From Deinococcus seoulensis (GTDB lineage: Bacteria > Deinococcota > Deinococci > Deinococcales > Deinococcaceae), in the NCBI RefSeq assembly GCF_014648115.1, contig NZ_BMQM01000004.1, positions 124,001-188,000 of the forward strand: 64,000 nt of DNA, given 5' to 3'. Both the position numbers and the translations under genes were made by a program. Positions 8,665 to 18,593 of the stretch are shown piece after piece. The notes under the pieces were generated by a model that had not been told where the DNA came from, made no database searches, and worked only from the letters and a program-made list of their open reading frames with translations. The first letter of the stretch is position 1. The number at the start of each line of letters is the position of its first letter.

Positions 8665-8703
8665 GCGCGCGAAAGGCGCGGGCGGGAAGGTCAGACGAGC
8701 AGG

Positions 8704-9960
8704 TCAGGCGGGCAGATGCTGACCTTTCGGGCGGGTGTCGGGGACATTGCGGACCAGCAGCACGCCCAGGATGAAGAACGCGGCGGCAATGCCGAACACC
8801 AGCGTGTACCCCAGGTTGTCGCCGCGCGCGTTCCCCCAGTCGAGCAGTGCGCCCTGCGGCCCACCGATGAACTGCGGGGCCACGAACGCCACGTGCCAGA
8901 TGCCCATGTCCCGCGCGAAACTGGTGTCGCTGGGCATGGCGTCGCTGCCCAGCGCCCAGTCCACGCTGGTGAACGCCCCGAAGCCCAGGCCGAACACCAC
9001 GGCCAGCAGCAGCGCCGCCCCGAAGCCCGGCACGATCAGCAGCAGCAGCGCGGCGGCGGCCATGGTGGTGCCCGCCACGTAGATGACGGGTTTGCGTCCC
9101 ACCCGGTCACTGATCCGCCCGCCGATCAGCGCGGAGACGATGCTGGCCGTGATGATGCACGCCAGCATGATCGAGTTGGAGGTCACGGGGTCCTTCTGGC
9201 CCAGCACGTCCGCGTTGTAGTACTGCAGGAACGGCTGCACCGAGTACTGCCCCAGCGCGAACAGTACCCGCGTGACGAACACCCACAGGAACGGCTGGTA
9301 CGCGAACAGCGTGCGCCACGGCGCCGGGCGCTGGCCCGCTGCGGGCGGCGCGTGATCGTCCGGCACGCCGCGCATGGTCACCAGCGCCGGGACGAGCAGG
9401 ACCACGCCGATCAGCACGAACGACACCAGCGCCGGCAGGTGCAGGCTGCCCACCACGAAGGCACTCACGGCGCCCAGCAGTTGCCCGGCCGCCTGAAGCA
9501 TGCCCATCACGCCGCTGTACTGGCCGCGCTGCTCGGGCGGCACGAGTTGCGGAATCAGGGCCGAGTACGGCGCGGTGGCGTAATTGTTCCCGAACTGCAC
9601 CAGCACGAACCCCAGCACGTACACCCAGAAGCCCGTCATGCCGCCCAGCAGGGTCACGGCGGCCCCCATGACCGCCAGTCCGGCGATGTTCACGCCCACG
9701 CCCAGGCGCAGGTACGGCACGCGCCGCCCCGTGCGGTCACTGTGCGCCCCGACCAGCGGCGGGATCACCAGGGCCATGACCGCGCCGATGGCGACCAGCG
9801 CGCCCGAGTACGTGCCTTTCAGGCTGGACCCCACGAACGATTCCACGTTGGCGGGCATCAGGACCAGCAGCAGCAGCAGCCAGTGGAACGCCGTGCCGAA
9901 CCAGAACGCGGACAGCACCCACGGACTGACGCGCGGAGCGGTAAGAGATTGGGCAGTCAT
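8704..9960 (-). CDS. MFS transporter
   Basis: A 418-residue major facilitator protein with about 12 hydrophobic segments. The loop-2/3 signature is [15 protein letters not shown], and its counterpart in the second half is [43 protein letters not shown] after helix 4 recalls sugar or polyol carriers of the SLC45/GPH type, but the substrate cannot be told. TATACT at 9970-9975 on the minus strand, nine bases before the ATG, suggests a leaderless or near-leaderless transcript. The reading frame stays open upstream to 10326, but that part overlaps the RluA gene and lacks MFS character. Confidence 0.8.
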   Translation of the reverse strand: MTAQSLTAPRVSPWVLSAFWFGTAFHWLLLLLVLMPANVESFVGSSLKGTYSGALVAIGAVMALVIPPLVGAHSDRTGRRVPYLRLGVGVNIAGLAVMGAAVTLLGGMTGFWVYVLGFVLVQFGNNYATAPYSALIPQLVPPEQRGQYSGVMGMLQAAGQLLGAVSAFVVGSLHLPALVSFVLIGVVLLVPALVTMRGVPDDHAPPAAGQRPAPWRTLFAYQPFLWVFVTRVLFALGQYSVQPFLQYYNADVLGQKDPVTSNSIMLACIITASIVSALIGGRISDRVGRKPVIYVAGTTMAAAALLLLIVPGFGAALLLAVVFGLGFGAFTSVDWALGSDAMPSDTSFARDMGIWHVAFVAPQFIGGPQGALLDWGNARGDNLGYTLVFGIAAAFFILGVLLVRNVPDTRPKGQHLPA

Positions 9961-10132
9961 GATGCGGCGAGTATACGGGCGGCCGGGCGACGAACCGCGC
10001 CGGAATGACCAGCAGGCGCGCAGGACGGACACGGCAGAAGGTCGGCCCCCGGGTCCTGGCCGCGCGGGGCAGGGAAGACCGGGCGTCAGGGCCGGGCTGA
10101 AAGACGACCGACCCCGCCGGGATCGTTCCCGC

Positions 10133-10888
10133 TCAGGGCGTTCCGGGCAGCGCGTCCCAGTACGCCTGGAGGTCCGGGGCCAGCGGCACCTCGGCCACCA
10201 CCTGCGTCCCGGCCCACGGGAACGCCACGCGCGCCGCGTGCAGCGCCTGCCGCGCCAGCCCCAGCCGCGCCGTGAGTTCCGGCGTCTGCCCGGTCTCCAT
10301 GAATGCCAGGAACACGTCCGGGTCACGGCCGTACAGTTTGTCCCCGACCATCGGCAGGCCCAGGTGAGACAGGTGCGCGCGGATCTGATGCAGGCGGCCG
10401 CTGCGCGGGTACGCCTCGATCAGGGTATGCCCGGCGCGGCGTGCCACGACCCGGAAGTCTGTCACGGCCGGTTTGCCGTCCGGCACGACCGCCTGCCGGA
10501 TCGCGATGCGGTTCGCGCCGCCCAGCCCCAGGTCGCCCAGCGGGCCGTCCAGCGTGAACCGCTCCCAGTCGGGTGTGCCGTGCACGACCGCCAGGTACGT
10601 CTTGCCGACCAGGTGCGTCTTGAACAGCGTGAAGAACCGCTGCGCGGCCTCCCGGTCGCGGGTCAGGATCTGCGCGCCGCTCGTCTCGCGGTCCAGGCGG
10701 TGCGGGGGCGCCAGGGCCGCCTCGCCGGTCGTGCGCTGCATGAACGTCAGCAGGTCCGGCACCTCCACCCGCGCCCGGACCGGGTGCGTGAGCCACAGCG
10801 CGGGCTTGTGCACCACGTAGAAGTCCGGGTGCTCCATGATCACGCGCGGCCGCTCGGTGGGCGGCGTGGGCTGCGCCGGGGCGGTCAC
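10133..10888 (-). CDS. RluA-family RNA pseudouridine synthase
   Basis: The 251-residue protein converts uridine to pseudouridine in rRNA or t[13 protein letters not shown] holds the catalytic Asp (HRLDxxTSG). [54 protein letters not shown] covers the remaining RluA motifs. There is no N-terminal S4 domain. The GTG at 10888 overlaps the stop of the upstream flavoprotein gene (GTGA), so the two are translationally coupled. Which RNA position it modifies is not evident. Confidence 0.88.
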   Translation of the reverse strand: MTAPAQPTPPTERPRVIMEHPDFYVVHKPALWLTHPVRARVEVPDLLTFMQRTTGEAALAPPHRLDRETSGAQILTRDREAAQRFFTLFKTHLVGKTYLAVVHGTPDWERFTLDGPLGDLGLGGANRIAIRQAVVPDGKPAVTDFRVVARRAGHTLIEAYPRSGRLHQIRAHLSHLGLPMVGDKLYGRDPDVFLAFMETGQTPELTARLGLARQALHAARVAFPWAGTQVVAEVPLAPDLQAYWDALPGTP

Positions 10889-11475
10889 AGTTCCCACACG
10901 CTGGCGTAACCACGGCCCCGCAGGCGCGCCGACAGGTCCACCCCCCGGTCCACCGTGCGCGACAGCCGCGCCCGTAGCCACTCGCCCGGCACCTCCGGCG
11001 CGTCCCAGTGCGCGGACGTGGCGTACACGAAGTGCGGGTTCACCACGCAGCGGAAATCCACCATCAACCCGAACGCGAACGCCCCGTGACTCAGGTACCC
11101 GTGATCCAGCCCGCCCGACACCAGGAACGTCACGGGCTTATCGAACCACGCGCCGTGCAGGCCGCGCGCCTCGTCACTGCTGCCCGTCAGTTCCACCAGC
11201 GCTCTGGCGCCGGACCCCAGCCCCCAGTTGTACACGGGCACGCCCAGGAACACGCCGTCCGCCCCGGCAATCGCCGCGTGGTACAGCGCCGCGTGCGGGT
11301 GCGCGTAACAGCCGCCCGGCCCCTGCACGTTATCGAAGGGCGGCAGCGGCTGCGCGCGCAGATCCAGGAACGTGACCGCGTGCCCCTGCGCCCGCAACTG
11401 CGCGGCGGCCAGGGTGCACAGCCACGCGCTGCGGCTTTCCGGATCGAGACTGGTGGACAGGACCGTGAACTTCAC
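10885..11475 (-). CDS. NADPH-dependent FMN reductase-like flavodoxin-fold protein
   Basis: The 196-residue protein has [20 protein letters not shown] (phosphate-binding loop of the flavodoxin fold) and [26 protein letters not shown] (flavin ring loop), and resembles NAD(P)H-dependent FMN reductases. The substrate is unknown. The start is GTG at 11475: TACGCT on the minus strand (11483-11488) lies seven bases upstream, a leaderless arrangement, whereas an upstream ATG at 11505 would lie in the tandem repeat. It overlaps the RluA gene by four bases. Confidence 0.75.
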   Translation of the reverse strand: MKFTVLSTSLDPESRSAWLCTLAAAQLRAQGHAVTFLDLRAQPLPPFDNVQGPGGCYAHPHAALYHAAIAGADGVFLGVPVYNWGLGSGARALVELTGSSDEARGLHGAWFDKPVTFLVSGGLDHGYLSHGAFAFGLMVDFRCVVNPHFVYATSAHWDAPEVPGEWLRARLSRTVDRGVDLSARLRGRGYASVWEL

Positions 11476-11490
11476 GCCCCAGAGCGTAGT

Positions 11491-11532
11491 GCATCCCGGC
11501 TGCATCCCGGCTGCATCCCGGCTGCATCCCGG
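11491..11532. repeat. 11-bp tandem repeat in promoter region
   Basis: Three exact copies of GCATCCCGGCT and a fourth partial copy (GCATCCCGG) sit immediately upstream of the -10 box of the FMN reductase-like gene. The 11-bp period is close to one helical turn. Confidence 0.9.
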
Positions 11533-11545
11533 CGAGGCGGGCAGG

Positions 11546-12625
11546 TCAGCGGGCGGCGTCCTCCAGCTGCCGCAGGTGCTCGATGCGGGCGTCCGTGCCG
11601 GGGTGCGTGCCCAGCAGGTCCGGCACGCTGCCCGGCCCTCCGTCCTGCGCTTCCAGTCGCGCCAGGATGGTCTGAAGGGGCCGCGTGGTGCCGTAGCGTT
11701 CCAGCATGAAGCGGGCGGCCACCTCGTCGGACTGCGTCTCGGCGGCCCGCGAGTACCCGCCCTGCACCAGCGCCACCGGCACCGCCGCCGCGAACGTCGA
11801 GGCGCTCACGACGTCCCCGGTCACCGCCGTGATGATCAGCGACAGCCCCAGCGCCTGGTACACGCTGGCCAGCCCGTGCCGCTGCGTGACGTGCCCCGCC
11901 TCGTGCGCCAGCACACCCACCAGTTCCCGGTCACTGCGGGCCAGCGCGACCAGCTGATCGGTCATGACGACCGTGCCGTTCGGCAACGCGAACGCGTTCG
12001 CGCCCAGCCCGCCGCTCCCGGCAGGTTCACCGTCACGCAGCAGCAGCCGGTACCCGTACGGGCCGCCCGCCCAGCCGCTCACGTCCCGGAACGCCGCCTG
12101 CAACTGCGCCTGCCGCGCCGCGCTCAGGTCACTCGGGCCGATCAGGTTCTGGCCCTCCAGCACCCCCATCGCCTCACGGTCGAACGAGGCGAGCACGCCC
12201 ACGGGCGTCACGGCCGCCGCCTGCCGCGCCAGCGCCGGAATGCCGAACGTGACGAAGCCCCACAGGACCGCGCCCGTCACGGCCACCGCGCCCAGCGCCG
12301 TGCCCCAGCTGCCCTCCAGCCTCCGCACGCCGCCCAGCAGGCGGTTCCGGCCGTGCTGCCGTTCCCAGTCGCGGATGCTCGGGTCGTCCGGCGTCTCGAA
12401 GCGGCTGCCGTCCGGGAAGTTCAGGCTGCGGCGCACGCCGGGCAGCGGCGCGTCCAGCGTCACCTGATCCGCCCGCCAGTGATGATCGCCGCGCCCCTCC
12501 AGCCGCACCCGCACGCCCCCTGCCCCCAGGTGCAGGGTCGCCGGGTGGTCACGGCTGCTGTGCCCGTCAAAGAACACGCCCGGCAGGCCCGGCCCGGCCT
12601 GATCCGTTCCGTTCAGGTCCGGCAT
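11546..12625 (-). CDS. M48-family membrane-associated metalloprotease
   Basis: The 359-residue protein carries the zinc motif HEAGH in VGVLAHEAGHVTQRHGLASV, and a third ligand region AAETQSDEVAARFML, as in the M48 (HtpX/Oma1/BepA) family. A hydrophobic segment near residues 110-135 and another after the HEXXH (LGLSLIITAVTGDVVSASTFAAAVPVALV) place it at the membrane. The N-terminal 90 residues form a separate beta-rich region. It follows the DUF898 gene by one base and is evidently co-translated. YjgN/DUF898 genes often pair with M48 proteases in other bacteria (recalled). Confidence 0.88.
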   Translation of the reverse strand: MPDLNGTDQAGPGLPGVFFDGHSSRDHPATLHLGAGGVRVRLEGRGDHHWRADQVTLDAPLPGVRRSLNFPDGSRFETPDDPSIRDWERQHGRNRLLGGVRRLEGSWGTALGAVAVTGAVLWGFVTFGIPALARQAAAVTPVGVLASFDREAMGVLEGQNLIGPSDLSAARQAQLQAAFRDVSGWAGGPYGYRLLLRDGEPAGSGGLGANAFALPNGTVVMTDQLVALARSDRELVGVLAHEAGHVTQRHGLASVYQALGLSLIITAVTGDVVSASTFAAAVPVALVQGGYSRAAETQSDEVAARFMLERYGTTRPLQTILARLEAQDGGPGSVPDLLGTHPGTDARIEHLRQLEDAAR

Positions 12626-12626
12626 G

Positions 12627-13856
12627 TCAGAACCCCAGCCCGATGTCCAGCAGTTCGGTGGCCGCCTCGCCCAGCGCCGACTCCGGACCGCCCGTCCCAC
12701 GCGCGAAGTCGTCCAGCGGCGCGATGGCCCGCACGCTCACGCCCTCCAGCAGGTAACGGTTGCGGCGGATGTCCGCCCACGGGGTCGCCAGTCCCAGCGT
12801 CAGCAGTTGCGCCGCGCCGTTCGACACGGTGATCCACACCACCCGCCACGGATTGAAGGTCGCGCCCGTCCGGACCACGCCGCCCAGTTCCGCGTTGTTC
12901 AGCACGTACCGCATGGTCGCCGCCCGCACGTACTGCCACGCCACGCCGTTCAGCGAGATCAGGATCACGTACGCCACCGCGACGAAGATTAAGAAGAACA
13001 ATCCGGAACCCAGGCTGTCCCAGTCCATGCTGTCCAGATCGAAGCCGTTGCCTGCCATCCACGCCACCAGCGTCACCACTGCCGGCACGCCCAGCAGCAG
13101 CCCCGCCCCGACCAGCAGGCCCACGCCCGTCAGCGCGATCAGGTACATGGGCGCCACGTCCCCCCGGAACAGGCCGCGCGCCGACCCGTACCGCAGGTTG
13201 TCGATCTGGTAGCGGCGCTGCATGAACCACGCCCACGGCAGCGCCAGCCCACTGCTGACGCTGGCCGCCACGTTCGCCGCGCCGTACGCCACGTACGCGC
13301 CCTTCAGGCTGCCGTCGAAGTGAAACCGCAGCCCCCGGTGCACCGTGTTCACCGCCTGAAACCGCATGGACTGCGCCACCAGCCACGGGTACAGCAGCGC
13401 GAACACCAGCCCGATCAGGACCGACAGGCCCCACAGACGTTCGCTCTGCTGCGTCAACGTGAACGCCCCGAACAGCGCCCCCACCACCACGTACGACCGC
13501 AGCAGCTTCAGCGGATCGGCCCGGTACTCGAAGTTCTGGCCGTCCACCCAGGTGTGCCCGTAGAAGTACTGCCGGTTACGCACCCGCGCCCACGGCAGGT
13601 AGATGCCCAGCGTCACCACCGACAGCGCCGCGTTCACGATCCACAGCCGGAAGTACTCCCCGGTGGACCCCGTGAACGACACCGGGTACGTCGTCACGTG
13701 CGGCGCGGCCAGCCCCGGCGCGGGCAGTTCAGGTGCGGGCAGTTCAGGCGCGGGCAGCCGCTCCGGCGCCGAGGGAAGGTCATGCCGCCCCGGAACGGCC
13801 GTACCGGGTGCGGGCACGGTGGGTTCTGGCGTGCGTGGCAGGGCGGGATCGGTCAT
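12627..13856 (-). CDS. DUF898 (YjgN-like) membrane protein
   Basis: The 409-residue protein begins with a Pro/Ala-rich stretch containing repeated LPAPE units (about 33-50). It then has two YjgN-type halves: PVSFTGSTGEYFRLWIVNAALSVVTLGIYLPWARVRNRQYFYGHTWVDG and a second with TWG-like FNPWRVVWITVSNGAAQLLTLGLATPWADIRRNRYLLEG. About six membrane helices lie between. DUF898 function is unknown. TAGCAT at 13863-13868 (minus strand), six bases before the ATG, gives a leaderless promoter for this gene and its M48 partner. Confidence 0.85.
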   Translation of the reverse strand: MTDPALPRTPEPTVPAPGTAVPGRHDLPSAPERLPAPELPAPELPAPGLAAPHVTTYPVSFTGSTGEYFRLWIVNAALSVVTLGIYLPWARVRNRQYFYGHTWVDGQNFEYRADPLKLLRSYVVVGALFGAFTLTQQSERLWGLSVLIGLVFALLYPWLVAQSMRFQAVNTVHRGLRFHFDGSLKGAYVAYGAANVAASVSSGLALPWAWFMQRRYQIDNLRYGSARGLFRGDVAPMYLIALTGVGLLVGAGLLLGVPAVVTLVAWMAGNGFDLDSMDWDSLGSGLFFLIFVAVAYVILISLNGVAWQYVRAATMRYVLNNAELGGVVRTGATFNPWRVVWITVSNGAAQLLTLGLATPWADIRRNRYLLEGVSVRAIAPLDDFARGTGGPESALGEAATELLDIGLGF

Positions 13857-13959
13857 GCCCCCATGCTACGGGGCGGCCGCCCCCGCCGCTTCCTCAGGTG
13901 CGCGGCACACGAAAAAGCAGCGGACGCCAGAGGCACCCGCTGCGAACCTGCCGCCGGTC

Positions 13960-14220
<261 letters not shown>

Positions 14221-14750
14221 AACTCTCCTTGCATCTCGCAGATTCGCTGCCTGGTATCCGACCCTCTGGGCCAGACCCAACAGACTGGCACGAATTTTGA
14301 GACACCCGGATTATCGCACGGACCCTCAGAATCCGCACGTCGAAATGCCACACACTCCCAGAAACCATTCACGCCGATCAAACTAAAATGACCGTATGAA
14401 ACGAAATAAAATGGTTTTATTGGACCTGGGTTCAATCAGCGTCGGGAGCCGCAGAAGACTCTCATACGGACTCCGACTGCATGGCTTGCAGGCCGCCGGG
14501 CCCGGGCTGACGCGACACGGACTTCCGGGCCTGGAGTTGGCTGATCGGTGGTGTTCCGGGCTGCACCATGTGCGCCCCCCCCGCAGGCAATTCACGGGTC
14601 GTCCGTGCGCGTCCGGTACGACCTGAACGGCCCCTCGGACCTTCATGCTAGGCTGGCAGGCAGTTCAAGACCCACCGCGCGTGACCACAGGGGCCGCCTT
14701 CCCGGCACGGCCCGAACCCAGGTTCACGCCCGGACTTTCGGAGGAAAGGC
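14221..14750. other. 530-base intergenic region: csp leader, AT-rich segment and degenerate repeat
   Basis: The left part is the leader and promoter region of the cold-shock gene (minus strand). GATAAT around 14314-14319 on the minus strand is a possible -10 box. The segment 14380-14425 is strikingly AT-rich. A 76-codon open frame from 14396 runs through the repeat and shows no protein-like features. GGAGG for the next gene is at 14740-14744. Confidence 0.5.
14464..14560. repeat. Degenerate long copy of the dispersed repeat
   Basis: Begins ATACGGACTCCGACTGCATGGCTTGCA and continues into a region resembling the distal part of longer copies (ACGGACTTCCGGGCCTGGAGTTGG, then CGGTGGTGTTCCGG). The far terminus is lost. 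Confidence 0.6.
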
Positions 14751-15296
14751 ATGCCGCGCTACGCCCTGGACGGGCACGTCCCAGACATTCACCCCACCGC
14801 CTTCATCGCCCCCAGCGCCGAGATCATCGGGCAGGTGAGCGTCGGCGAGCACGCCAGCGTGTGGTTCGGCGCCGTGCTGCGCGGCGACCTGGAGCCCATC
14901 ACGATCGGCCCGGCCTGCAACGTTCAGGACGGCGCCGTCCTGCACACCGACGCCGGGTGGCCCTGCGTCCTGACCGACCACGTGACCGTCGGGCACCGCG
15001 CCGTCGTGCACGGCGCCACCTGCGGACCCGGCAGTCTGGTCGGCATGGGCGCCGTCATGCTCAGCGGCTCCAGCCTGGGCGCCGGGGCGGTCCTGGGCGC
15101 CGGGGCGGTCCTGCCCGAGGGCGTGCACGTGCCGGACGGCATGCTGGCCGTCGGAATTCCGGCGCGGGTGGTGCGCCCCGCATCCGGCGCGGGGAACGCC
15201 ACGCGCTACGTGCACAACGGCGCGCGGTTCCGTGAGGGCCTGACCCTGCTGGAAGACGACCTGCCCGGCACCCTGGCCCGCGTGGACGGCCTGTGA
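14751..15296 (+). CDS. Gamma-carbonic-anhydrase-like hexapeptide-repeat protein
   Basis: The 181-residue protein is a left-handed beta-helix: DIHPTAFIAPSAEIIGQVSVGEHASVWFGAVLRGDLEPITIGPACNVQDGAVLHTDAG, then TVGHRAVVHGATCGPGSLVGMGAVMLSGSSLG. The His in LHTD and the two in VGHRAVVHG match the three zinc ligands of gamma-class carbonic anhydrases. Most family members are trimers and many lack measurable activity. A GAGGAAAGGC ribosome-binding region precedes the ATG. The stop is overlapped by a truncated dispersed repeat. Confidence 0.88.
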   Translation: MPRYALDGHVPDIHPTAFIAPSAEIIGQVSVGEHASVWFGAVLRGDLEPITIGPACNVQDGAVLHTDAGWPCVLTDHVTVGHRAVVHGATCGPGSLVGMGAVMLSGSSLGAGAVLGAGAVLPEGVHVPDGMLAVGIPARVVRPASGAGNATRYVHNGARFREGLTLLEDDLPGTLARVDGL

Positions 15297-15336
15297 TACG
15301 GACGGCCGTCTGTTTCGCTTCAACCGGAGTCCGCAT
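15296..15336. repeat. Truncated dispersed repeat at a stop codon
   Basis: ATACGGACGGCCGTCTGTTTCG begins on the A of the TGA and runs directly to a distal end (CCGGAGTCCGCAT), with the middle missing. Confidence 0.7.
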
Positions 15337-15510
15337 GAGGACGGAACGTACGGTTCAGGCCGGTCAGCCGGAGTTCGCGTGACACCCCGCCGGGTGGCGC
15401 ACCGTGAAGGCGGCGCTCCGTTGCCCACGCGCCGCCCGGCCCGCCTTCCGCTGCGTGCAAACCTTCACCTGAAGGCCCCCGCATGAAGGCCGCCGTATGA
15501 AGGCCCCTGT

Positions 15511-16677
15511 ATGAAGGAACGCCGCCCCCGTACGCCCCGCGTGCCCGATTCACCCGAAGCGCGTGAGGCGGCCGCCATTGCCCGCGTGGCCCGCGCTGCC
15601 CGCGCGGCAGCCAGGGCGGATGCCCGGAAAGCCGACCTGCTGCGCACGCCGCATGCTCCCGCGCCGACCGGCGCGCAGAGTGATCCCACGGGCGTCAGTG
15701 CCGCTGGTACTGTGGACCGTGACCCCGCACCCGCCGTTCCCCCGGCCGACCCACCCCGGGAACCTGCGGAGTCAGCCCCGGCGGCTCCTGCCGTGCCTAC
15801 CGACGTCCCACCTGACCCTGCGGTGAACCTCATGACTGAACTCGACGGCAACGCACCGGGGCACCAGCGGCCCGGCCCCCCGGCAGACGACGCCGACAGC
15901 GGTGAACTCAGCGACCTGATCCCGGAACTGACGCCCATGTACCCCGGCGCGGCGCCGTTCCTGGCGCGGTTCCTGCCGCACTCGGCAGCCAGTCACGCGG
16001 GCCTCACGCATCACTTCTGCGACCTGCACGCGTTCCTGAAGTACCTGCACGAGGGCGCGTGGTACGGGTACCTGCACGCCACGCTGGGCGAGCAGAGCGC
16101 GTTCGTGCTGCTGTTCGAGGGCCGCGCCGTGACGGCCGCCGCCGCGAGCGCCACGGGCGAGCAGGCACTCGGGGAACTGCTGAACCTGTACGAGCAGGGC
16201 GCGTCCCTGAGCGCCCACCCGCTGCCCGCGAACCTGGCGCACGTCCTGAGCGGCGTGGGGTCCCGCGCCTGGAAGTTCAACCTGACCGAGGATTTCACGG
16301 GCCTGCACGCCCGACCCACCGGCGCGATCTACTACCTGCGGGGCGAGATCATGGCGACCATGCCCGCCACCCTCCCGTACGAGGGGGCGTTCCCGGCGCC
16401 GCTGCGCCCGCAGACGCTGATCCTGCCGCGCAGTCTGGCCGGGTGGGCGCACCACCAGTACGCCATGACCCTGCGCGGCCGGGACGCCGTGAACGCCATC
16501 ACGGGCCTGCACCAGACGTTCCGCGCGCAGCACGGGGCCGCCGGGCTGGCCTTCCTGCGCGCCCTGGCCGAGTCGCTGTCGCCCGCCGAGTACGCCCTGC
16601 GTTCGGACGTGGCCCTGCACGACCTGGAAGCGATGGTGCAGGACTTCGTCAAGAGCGGGTACGTCCGCGAGGTCTGA
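15511..16677 (+). CDS. Unrecognised protein with Pro/Ala-rich N-terminus
   Basis: I do not recognise this 388-residue protein. Residues 1-130 are low-complexity: an Arg/Ala-rich segment (EAREAAAIARVARAARAAARADARKADL), then Pro/Ala-rich sequence. From about 130 there is a globular domain of 250 residues with TPMYPGAAPFLARFLPHSAASHAGLTHHFCDLHAFLKYLHEGAWYGYLHATLG and FVLLFEGRAVTAAAASATGEQALGELLNLYEQGA. No signal peptide or membrane helix is seen. The start is uncertain: three ATGAAGG copies lie at 15485-15517 and an internal ATG at 15832 begins just before the globular part. It probably belongs to a Deinococcus-specific family. Confidence 0.6.
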   Translation: MKERRPRTPRVPDSPEAREAAAIARVARAARAAARADARKADLLRTPHAPAPTGAQSDPTGVSAAGTVDRDPAPAVPPADPPREPAESAPAAPAVPTDVPPDPAVNLMTELDGNAPGHQRPGPPADDADSGELSDLIPELTPMYPGAAPFLARFLPHSAASHAGLTHHFCDLHAFLKYLHEGAWYGYLHATLGEQSAFVLLFEGRAVTAAAASATGEQALGELLNLYEQGASLSAHPLPANLAHVLSGVGSRAWKFNLTEDFTGLHARPTGAIYYLRGEIMATMPATLPYEGAFPAPLRPQTLILPRSLAGWAHHQYAMTLRGRDAVNAITGLHQTFRAQHGAAGLAFLRALAESLSPAEYALRSDVALHDLEAMVQDFVKSGYVREV

Positions 16678-16762
16678 AGCGGATTACGATTGAATGGCTT
16701 ATAAAGCCGTTCCATCCGCCCGGACCCGGCGGCTTTGCAAGCCATGCCACCGGAGTCCGTAT
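16677..16762. repeat. Dispersed repeat copy adjoining a stop codon
   Basis: Begins on the last base of the TGA in the same register as other copies (AAGCGGATTACGATTGAATGG replaces ATACGGACTCCGATTGAATGG) and ends CCGGAGTCCGTAT. The centre is GC-rich and rearranged. Confidence 0.7.
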
Positions 16763-16773
16763 GAACCCGCTGT

Positions 16774-17601
16774 TCAGTCGAGGTAGCCCTCGCTGAGGAC
16801 CCACAGGCGGAACGCGGCGCCGTCGTCCTGCGCCTGCGGGGCGGGCGTGATCTCGCGGGAGTTGCTGAAGTACCGCCCCGTCACGCCGATGGGGTCGGCG
16901 GCGAGGTGAATGCTGGTCTGCGCGCCCTGTTCGGGCGTGATGGCGAACAGGTCCACGACGCGGTACAGCTGGCTGACGAGGCCGCCGTTGTTGTGCGCGA
17001 AGCCCGTGGCGACCATGCCGGGGTGCAGGCTGTTGCTCTGAATGCCGCTCTCGCGGCGGGCGAGTTCGCGGGCGAACAGGATGTTGGCGAGTTTGCTCTG
17101 CGAGTACGCGGCCCACCCGCCGTACCCGCGCCGGAATTCCGGGTCGTCGAAACGGATGCGCCCCATGGCGTGCGCGGCCGAGGCGACCGTCACGACGCGC
17201 GGCGCGGCACTCTGGCGGAGCAGCGGCAGCAGTTCGTGGGTCAGGACGAACGGCGCGAGGTGGTTCAGGGCCCAGGTCTGTTCGGTGCCCTCGCTGGTTT
17301 CCTGGCGGCGGGTGTTGAACGCCCCGGCGTTGTTGATCAGGACGTCCAGTTGCCCGAACCGCTCGGTGTACTCGCGGGCGGCGCGGCGCACCTGGGCCAG
17401 TTCGCTCAGGTCGGCCAGCAGGGTGGCGGCGGCGCCGGTCTGTCGGGCGGCGTCCTCGGTCTTGCTGGGGTTGCGGCCCATGATGGTCACGTGTGCGCCG
17501 CGCGCGGCGAGTTCGCGGGCGGTGATCAGGCCGATGCCGCCGGTCGCGCCGCTGATCAGTACGCGCTGTCCGTGCAGGGGGGTGGTGGGGCTGGAAGTCA
17601 T
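16774..17601 (-). CDS. Short-chain dehydrogenase/reductase (retinol-dehydrogenase-like)
   Basis: The 275-residue protein has the Rossmann SDR motifs SGATGGIG (cofactor loop), [16 protein letters not shown], and the catalytic Ser/YSQSK pair ([27 protein letters not shown]). [10 protein letters not shown] follows. This layout is typical of WWOX/retinol-dehydrogenase-like SDRs acting on lipophilic alcohols. GRN after the third strand suggests NADP preference. TATGCT at 17609-17614 (minus strand), seven bases before the ATG, marks a leaderless promoter. Confidence 0.85.
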   Translation of the reverse strand: MTSSPTTPLHGQRVLISGATGGIGLITARELAARGAHVTIMGRNPSKTEDAARQTGAAATLLADLSELAQVRRAAREYTERFGQLDVLINNAGAFNTRRQETSEGTEQTWALNHLAPFVLTHELLPLLRQSAAPRVVTVASAAHAMGRIRFDDPEFRRGYGGWAAYSQSKLANILFARELARRESGIQSNSLHPGMVATGFAHNNGGLVSQLYRVVDLFAITPEQGAQTSIHLAADPIGVTGRYFSNSREITPAPQAQDDGAAFRLWVLSEGYLD

Positions 17602-17752
17602 GCCTCACAGCATAGAAGCCGGGCGCGCGGGCGGGTTGAAGCATAAAGGACAATCGCGCGCCCACCGGGTCTGCGCGGGGTGCCCGGCAGCGGCCTGTAG
17701 AGAGGCGGCTATAGAGAGGCAGGCCGTTCACGGGCAGGGGAACAGAAAGTGA

Positions 17753-17777
17753 GGCTGATTCCTTGAGCGGATCAGCC
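17753..17777 (-). terminator. Probable tetR terminator in the 301-base tetR/SDR gap
   Basis: GGCTGAT (17753-17759) and ATCAGCC (17771-17777) form an inverted repeat. Read on the minus strand, it is followed by TCACTTTCTGTT, so it would end the tetR transcript before the SDR promoter. Otherwise the region 17602-17902 holds only the SDR promoter and a short direct repeat (CTATAGAGAGGC) near 17700-17720. Confidence 0.5.
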
Positions 17778-17902
17778 CCCGTGCGCTGCGGACTTCACCC
17801 GGCCCGCGTGTTGAATTGTTGTGCGCTGATAAGGACAGTGTAGGCGGCGCTGTTCACAGGAATGTCACAACCAGATGAAGGTCAGGTAAGTCCAAGGAAC
17901 GC

Positions 17903-18571
17903 TTAACGCGTCTCAGTGCCTGACGGGTTGTTGGCGCCTGACGGGTCGTCGGTGCTGGGTGGCGTGTCGGTGCTGGGCGGTGCGGCGGGGCTGAAGGCCT
18001 GCACGCCGACGTTCAGCAGGCGGTCGAGGGTCACGGCGAACTGTCCGTTCTGCGCGGCGCTCAGTTCGGCGCTCACGGCGTGCGAGGCGGCGCTGTGGAT
18101 CAGCAGGGTCACGCAGGTGAGCAGGTACGGAACGCGGGGGCCGCTGCTGGGCAGGTGGGCGTGCAGGCGGTTTTCGAGGTCCGCGAAGACCTGCTGGCGG
18201 CGGTGGGTGAAGGCGGGACCGCTGCCGCTTTGCAGCAGGGTCAGCAGGGAGCGTTCCTGCACCAGTGAGGTGTAGATGGCGGCGAAGGGCCGGTCCTGCT
18301 GGCCGCTGCGGATCTCTGCGAGCAGCGGCGCGAGCCGGGTTTCGAATTCCTCAAGGCGCTGGCCGAGCAGTTCGGCGAGGATGTCTGTGGTGGAGGTGAA
18401 GTACGAGTAGATGGTGGGTCTGGAGACACCGACGTGCCGGGCGACGTCGCCCATGTTCACGGCCTCGAAACCGCGGGTGGTGAAGAGGTGTTCGCTGCCG
18501 TCGAGAATCTGCTGTCGGCGGTCGGCGGAGGGGAGGCGGCGGCGACCCCCGGTGGGGGAGGAGAGAGTCAT
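17903..18571 (-). CDS. TetR-family transcriptional repressor
   Basis: The 222-residue protein has a TetR-type helix-turn-helix: RRQQILDGSEHLFTTRGFEAVNMGDVARHVGVSRPTIYSYFTSTTDILAELL. The C-terminal 150 residues form the ligand/dimer domain, with a Pro/Ser/Thr-rich tail. Its ATG at 18571 is leaderless: TAGACT (18579-18584, minus) lies seven bases upstream and GTGACA (18602-18607, minus) sits 17 bases further. The first of three TGACA-N3-TGTCA palindromes covers that -35 box, so it very likely represses itself and the divergent yhgE-like gene. The inducer is unknown. Confidence 0.88.
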   Translation of the reverse strand: MTLSSPTGGRRRLPSADRRQQILDGSEHLFTTRGFEAVNMGDVARHVGVSRPTIYSYFTSTTDILAELLGQRLEEFETRLAPLLAEIRSGQQDRPFAAIYTSLVQERSLLTLLQSGSGPAFTHRRQQVFADLENRLHAHLPSSGPRVPYLLTCVTLLIHSAASHAVSAELSAAQNGQFAVTLDRLLNVGVQAFSPAAPPSTDTPPSTDDPSGANNPSGTETR

Positions 18572-18593
18572 GTTCACCAGTCTACACCGCTGT

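Noticed and set aside
14396..14626. A 76-codon frame starting in an AT-rich segment
   Set aside because: It reads through a dispersed repeat, has no ribosome-binding site or leaderless box, and shows no protein features.
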